Origin: JBDRRP01 sp964446485
GTDB lineage: Bacteria; Desulfobacterota; Desulfobacteria; Desulfobacterales; JBDRRP01
DNA: 9,125 nucleotides
Direction: 5' to 3'
Assembly (NCBI GenBank): GCA_964446485.1
Contig: CAYUOU010000113.1
Span: 1-9,125 of the forward strand
The notes under the pieces were generated by a model, which was not told the DNA's origin, did not search any database, and saw only the letters and a list, made by a program, of their open reading frames with translations. A program made the translations under genes and the position numbers. This document shows, one piece after another, positions 6,060-9,125 of the stretch (the first letter of the stretch is position 1; every line of letters starts with the position of its first letter).

Positions 6060-6887
6060 TCAGTTCATGAACGGGTCGGGGCCGGCAATGCCGTGCCGAA
6101 ATGACAATTTCTCGAACATGACGGCCAATCCGGCACCGAGGCTGAAAATGGCGCCGTTGTCCAGGTTTTTGTCGGCGGTGCGGTCGAAGAAGATGTTCAA
6201 ATCGGAGGCCAGGCCATCATCCGGGCGCCAGTAGCAGACCATGATGGGCACTCTGGGTAAGGGGAGCAGTACCACCGAGATGTCGGATTCAAATTGCTCG
6301 GCCACCTTGCGGCCATTGAACAACTGCACCATGTCGTGAAAAAGATCGGTGTAGACATCGGCCACCCGCTTCAAGGGCTCTTCGCAGCGTTTCTGGAAGA
6401 GGGGATAGCGCTCCTTGCCTTCCTTGAGTTCCCTGAACGGCACCCATTCTCCGGCGGGCTCACGCCCCTCTCCGTATAGCACGTAATGGAGGAAGGGGAT
6501 CGCGATCCAGGGATTCACATGAATGTCGGCGTAAAGCTTGCCGGTTTCGTCCACGCTGAAATCTTTGCCCATCACTTTGAGCGTCAATCGCCCGCCGTCA
6601 AAGCGGGCGCCGATCCGGCGGGCGGACGCCGCCAGGTCGGCGGCGGCGATCTGCGCCTTCAACGCCGCCAAGAAACCGTCTCGGTTTTCTTCGATGGTGT
6701 TTGCCCGTAAGGTATCTTCAGAGAAGCACTCGATGGTTTCGGCATCCAGCCGGGGGCACTCGCCGATGCGGCGCTGTCCTCTGAACACGGCCCCCGCAAA
6801 AGCGAGGCAGGTTTTTTCACCACAGTCCCGGCAATTGGATTTGTCGAGTATCTGGAAGATTTCCATGGCATTTTTGGGTGCCGGCAT
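6060..6887 (-). CDS. [4Fe-4S] domain/DUF3786 protein
   Basis: A 275-residue cytoplasmic protein. Residues 10-50 form a small Fe-S domain like those of corrinoid Fe-S proteins: CRDCGEKTC plus a distal Cys in GECP (Cys19, Cys22, Cys27, Cys44), with an extra Cys54. Residues about 70-275 match the DUF3786 type, with VNPWIAIPFLHYVLYGEG (124-141), WVPFRELKEG (148-157), LPRVPIMVCYWRPDDG (210-225) and a FFDRTAD segment (233-239). Family members occur mainly in strict anaerobes, and their role is unknown; a redox or corrinoid-related role is inferred from the Fe-S motif. The start ATG at 6887 has an excellent GAGGAG site. It lies 81 bp downstream of a monoheme cytochrome c gene on the same strand, and its stop (6062-6060) directly abuts the stop of the convergent small gene. 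Confidence 0.88.
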   Translation of the reverse strand: MPAPKNAMEIFQILDKSNCRDCGEKTCLAFAGAVFRGQRRIGECPRLDAETIECFSEDTLRANTIEENRDGFLAALKAQIAAADLAASARRIGARFDGGRLTLKVMGKDFSVDETGKLYADIHVNPWIAIPFLHYVLYGEGREPAGEWVPFRELKEGKERYPLFQKRCEEPLKRVADVYTDLFHDMVQLFNGRKVAEQFESDISVVLLPLPRVPIMVCYWRPDDGLASDLNIFFDRTADKNLDNGAIFSLGAGLAVMFEKLSFRHGIAGPDPFMN

Positions 6888-6968
6888 GTGTCTCCTCTAT
6901 ATCAAATCGTTGTGTATTATTCCGTGATTTCTCGGCGTCCGCCGCGGCATACTATTTTTGTATACGCT

Positions 6969-7262
6969 TCAGTTCCCGCAAAGCGTCGAATTCTCCGCGC
7001 GTGCGGTGACCAGGAAGCCGGTGATGGCAGATTTTTCGGCATCGTCGACGCGTGCCCCTTTGGTAATCATCCGCGACACCGTTGCGCGCCACTCGGAACT
7101 TCCCCTGCGGCCGAGGTTTTTGCAGATCCTTTCGGCGTTGTGGCAATAGGTGCATTTCATTTTGACGAGGTTTTCCGGGTTTTCCTCGGCAGAGGTTGCC
7201 GGGGCGTTCACCCACAGAAATGCCGCGGAAATGATGAGCAGTGCGATGAAGGCGTAACGCAT
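6969..7262 (-). CDS. Periplasmic monoheme c-type cytochrome
   Basis: A 97-residue precursor. Residues 1-25 are a Sec signal peptide (MRYAF, a hydrophobic core, then PATSA before EE). The mature part carries one heme c site, CTYCH (Cys37, Cys40, His41), followed by NAERIC. The pattern SEWRATVSRMITKG (56-69) follows, in which Met65 is the likely sixth heme-iron ligand. It resembles short monoheme cytochrome domains of the sulfite-dehydrogenase or quinohemoprotein type. Two extra cysteines (Cys47, Cys95) could form a disulfide. The start is the ATG at 7262, with AAGGA seven bases upstream; an in-frame ATG 84 bp earlier would bury the signal peptide. It probably carries electrons in the periplasm; the partner is unknown. 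It may be co-transcribed with the DUF3786 gene. Confidence 0.87.
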   Translation of the reverse strand: MRYAFIALLIISAAFLWVNAPATSAEENPENLVKMKCTYCHNAERICKNLGRRGSSEWRATVSRMITKGARVDDAEKSAITGFLVTARAENSTLCGN

Positions 7263-7535
7263 GAGGGGTTCCTTTCGTGAATTGGGTTGGCAACGGAAAT
7301 CGATAGGAAAAATAGTACCACAAGGTATCCGCAAAGGCCATCTCACTGGTACGGTTTGGACAGCCTTGACGGTCCCATAAAAAGTCCAAATTCTCCAAAT
7401 TGGCGTTCCGAGAAGCTTGGCGCGAGGAATCTCAACATGCTGTAAATTTTAGATATTCTGATTAACACCCAGATCCCTCGCTACACTCGGGATGACATCT
7501 GAAAGGTTTTTACGGCGTTGTCAGCCCTAATCGCA
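7263..7535. other. Intergenic region with minor repeats
   Basis: No gene is evident in this 273-bp stretch. It contains a 7-bp inverted repeat, TTTGGAC (7355-7361) with GTCCAAA (7384-7390), and a tandem pair of TCCAAATT (7385-7392 and 7394-7401). A segment at 7471-7500 reads ATCCCTCG...CTCGGGATGAC and resembles a widespread intergenic debris repeat. The promoter of the leftward cytochrome gene should lie here, but no convincing -35/-10 pair was found. Confidence 0.45.
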
Positions 7536-7564
7536 TTTGTGGGAGCGGGCCATGCCCGCGATAT
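7536..7564 (+). repeat. REP element, copy 1
   Basis: A 29-bp unit beginning TTTGTGGGAGCGGGC whose core GCGGGC-CAT-GCCCGC (7544-7558) is a 6-bp stem with a 3-base loop. It matches copy 2 at 27 of 29 positions and has the same orientation. The GTRGGAGCGGGC form is the classic bacterial REP type well known from pseudomonads. It lies 3' of the GltS-like gene, the usual location. Confidence 0.75.
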
Positions 7565-7604
7565 GGTCCTCGGCGGCATCGAATTCGAGCCGGAGCGCGT
7601 TTGT

Positions 7605-7633
7605 TTTGTAGGAGCGGGCCGTGCCCGCGATAT
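7605..7633 (+). repeat. REP element, copy 2
   Basis: Same 29-bp unit as copy 1, starting 69 bp later in direct orientation. The two differences are an A for G after TTTGT, and a G for A in the hairpin loop. It ends 25 bp from the stop codon of the transporter gene, so it will be part of that mRNA's 3' untranslated region. Confidence 0.75.
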
Positions 7634-7658
7634 CGCCGCCCGCTGCCGGGCAGGCGCC

Positions 7659-9029
7659 TTACGTCGACGGCGGTGCCTCGACAACGCCCCAGAACCGCAT
7701 CACTCGCAACAGCACCAGGCAGGTTGCCCCGGCGGCGACAAATGCAAGCACCGTCATTCCGACACTCCAGCCCCACCACAGCGGCGCGTTGACGAGCACC
7801 GTGCTGCCACCCACGATGGGCACCACGATAACGTTCATGATGGCAATCTCATAGGCCACCGGGGTCTTAAATTCCGGGTCCACGATTCTGAGCAACAGCA
7901 AACCGCAGGAGACGGTTCCCGTCACCGTGCCGTAAATGGCGGCGGTGCGTTCCAGGTTGTAGGCATCCAGACGGCGGCCGAACCAGACCACCAGGGTGGT
8001 GGTAGCGATGCCGTTGATCACGGCAATCACGCCGATGGGAACGATGTAGGTCCACACCACCTGAAATTGAATGGCCACCACGGTCGCCACGATCAGATAA
8101 TCAACCGACCAGCCGGTGATTCGGCGCTGAATGCCGGGGTCCGCCAGGTGGATGATGCCCATCACCCCCATGAGCTTTTTTACGATCAGGGCGACACACA
8201 ATCCGAGAAGAAAAAAGAACCCCCACAGGATGGTTGCTGCGTCGGCCGGCAGCAATCCGCCCAGACCGAGTACAATGAAAAACGTGACGCCGTAGACGAT
8301 GCCCACAAGGGCTGTCTGGAAGGCCAGCGTTTCGGCATTTCCCGTGTGCATGCTGAGCAGGCCGGCGGACTCTTTTTTTCCATCGGCGGGTATCAGGCCG
8401 GTGAGAAAGTCCTTGGGCAGTTCACGAGGCCCATGGGTGGCTTGTCCATTTCGTATGCCGCGGTTGACCAACGGCACCCCCACGAAAAAGGCAAAGAAAT
8501 ACCCCACGGCGGCAAATGTCAGCCCGATGGTGGCGGCGTTGGTAAAGCCCAGTCCTTCCCATGCTTTTCCGATGGACAGTGCCTGACCGGGGCCCTCGTT
8601 GAACCCCAGGGGGACCAGAAACCCGAAGGTGGGAAACAGTTCCAAACCCAGTAATCCAAAGAGGATCACCAGGGCGCCGCCCAAAATCGCCTGCAGGGGG
8701 AAGGTGAGCCCTTGCATCAGCGCCATCCATGTGGGCCCTCGCAGGGCTTTACGCTTGCTGGGGTTGACGGCGTCGTTATCCTGGGTGAGGCCGACGGAAA
8801 TGAAAGAGATATTGAAGCAGTGGTAGGCAAATGCCTCGATGGCCGCGATCTCAAAATTTAGCAGTCCCGAGTGGATGATGATCAGCCCCAGAACGCCCCC
8901 CACCAGGCAGCTGGGAAAAAGGTACCGCTGAAAGACGCTCACCTTGGCCCGAAGTGCGACCCCGGCCAGGAGCAGGGCCGAGAAGAAGGCAAAGATCAGC
9001 ATGGCATCGAAGGGGAAGGGAGGGGTCAT
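7659..9029 (-). CDS. GltS-family sodium/glutamate-type symporter
   Basis: A 456-residue integral membrane protein with roughly ten to twelve hydrophobic segments (for example 10-26, 38-53, 108-128, 165-187, 240-260, 266-284, 310-350, 395-412, 420-441). It resembles GltS, which imports glutamate with sodium. The first half contains LGFNEGPGQALSIGKAWE and GFTNAATIGLTFAAVG (141-176), in the position of the SGGHGTGAAW...GFTNATEV segment of E. coli GltS. The second half has the pseudo-repeat AAIYGTVTGTVSCGLLLLRI (363-382), in the position of HCGFGLGATPTAIANM. It is longer than E. coli GltS (about 400), and the first re-entrant loop is changed, so the substrate may be another carboxylate. The start ATG at 9029 is preceded by AAAGGG. 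It appears monocistronic, with REP elements at its 3' end. Confidence 0.85.
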   Translation of the reverse strand: MTPPFPFDAMLIFAFFSALLLAGVALRAKVSVFQRYLFPSCLVGGVLGLIIIHSGLLNFEIAAIEAFAYHCFNISFISVGLTQDNDAVNPSKRKALRGPTWMALMQGLTFPLQAILGGALVILFGLLGLELFPTFGFLVPLGFNEGPGQALSIGKAWEGLGFTNAATIGLTFAAVGYFFAFFVGVPLVNRGIRNGQATHGPRELPKDFLTGLIPADGKKESAGLLSMHTGNAETLAFQTALVGIVYGVTFFIVLGLGGLLPADAATILWGFFFLLGLCVALIVKKLMGVMGIIHLADPGIQRRITGWSVDYLIVATVVAIQFQVVWTYIVPIGVIAVINGIATTTLVVWFGRRLDAYNLERTAAIYGTVTGTVSCGLLLLRIVDPEFKTPVAYEIAIMNVIVVPIVGGSTVLVNAPLWWGWSVGMTVLAFVAAGATCLVLLRVMRFWGVVEAPPST

Positions 9030-9125
9030 GGTGAGGCCCTTTGAAAGTCTGAGTTATAGAGACCTATGACTGATGAAACGGTAAAAAGTAGCAAAAAGGA
9101 CGATTTCGTAAAATGTTCGAGATAC
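9030..9125 (-). promoter_or_regulatory. Upstream region of the GltS-like gene
   Basis: A 96-bp, relatively AT-rich non-coding stretch. On the - strand a TATAAC box (9057-9052) could be a -10, but no good -35 lies 16-18 bp upstream. TTTACG followed after 16 bp by TACTTT is an alternative weak match. AAAGGG precedes the ATG by 8 bases. No gene is visible up to the window end. Confidence 0.25.

Noticed and set aside
7361..7397. Possible + strand promoter (TTGACG near 7367)
   Set aside because: No + strand gene follows, and the -10 match is poor.
6952..7398. 148-codon - strand frame overlapping the cytochrome gene
   Set aside because: Out of frame with the CxxCH and signal peptide frame; shadow only.
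7518..8654. 378-codon open frame on the + strand opposite the transporter
   Set aside because: It starts within the REP repeats and runs antisense to membrane segments; His/Gly/Gln-rich composition with no domain, while the - strand frame is clearly a GltS-like protein.
1..9125. tRNA genes, CRISPR arrays, transposase or phage genes
   Set aside because: No TpsiC-like arm in a cloverleaf context, no regular repeat-spacer array, and no integrase or transposase motifs were found on either strand.

Overview
The window is a gene-dense, roughly 58-60% GC stretch of bacterial chromosome. An Fe-S/DUF3786 protein, a B12-type radical SAM protein, a monoheme cytochrome c, an Arg-Arg-rich small protein and REP-like intergenic repeats together suggest an anaerobic Desulfobacterota (Desulfosarcina/Desulfobacteraceae-like) organism. 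That is an inference from gene content; there is no rRNA or other phylogenetic marker here. I see no tRNA, rRNA, CRISPR array, transposase or phage gene.

Left edge (1-202): non-coding. It holds a G-run block, an inverted pair of REP-like hairpins and a strong rho-independent terminator for a + strand gene that must lie off the left edge. Left block (203-3666, all - strand): a probable three-gene unit read right to left. It starts with an Lrp/AsnC-type regulator under a near-consensus sigma-70 promoter, then a type III PLP-dependent amino-acid decarboxylase (LysA-like), then a fusion of a HAD phosphatase with an AIR-synthase/HypE-like ATP-binding domain. The regulator probably senses an amino acid and controls the two enzymes. 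The substrate is not readable from sequence.

Centre (3667-6059, + strand): divergent from the regulator is a radical SAM protein with an N-terminal B12-binding-like domain and a C-terminal TPR-like region. About 300 bp of structured non-coding DNA follows. It contains a nested hairpin, a strong intrinsic terminator and a 14-bp perfect palindrome. Then comes a 58-residue protein built almost wholly from six (E/D)RRxxx hexads.

Right block (6060-9029, - strand): a [4Fe-4S]/DUF3786 protein whose stop codon directly abuts that of the small protein, a periplasmic monoheme c-type cytochrome 81 bp upstream of it, about 400 bp of intergenic DNA with two REP copies, and a divergent GltS-family sodium/glutamate-type transporter.

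The points most worth a second look are the hexad-repeat mini-protein with its attenuator-like leader, the regulator-decarboxylase-HAD/PurM unit, and the radical SAM-TPR protein. None of these can be shown to be a new system from sequence alone.
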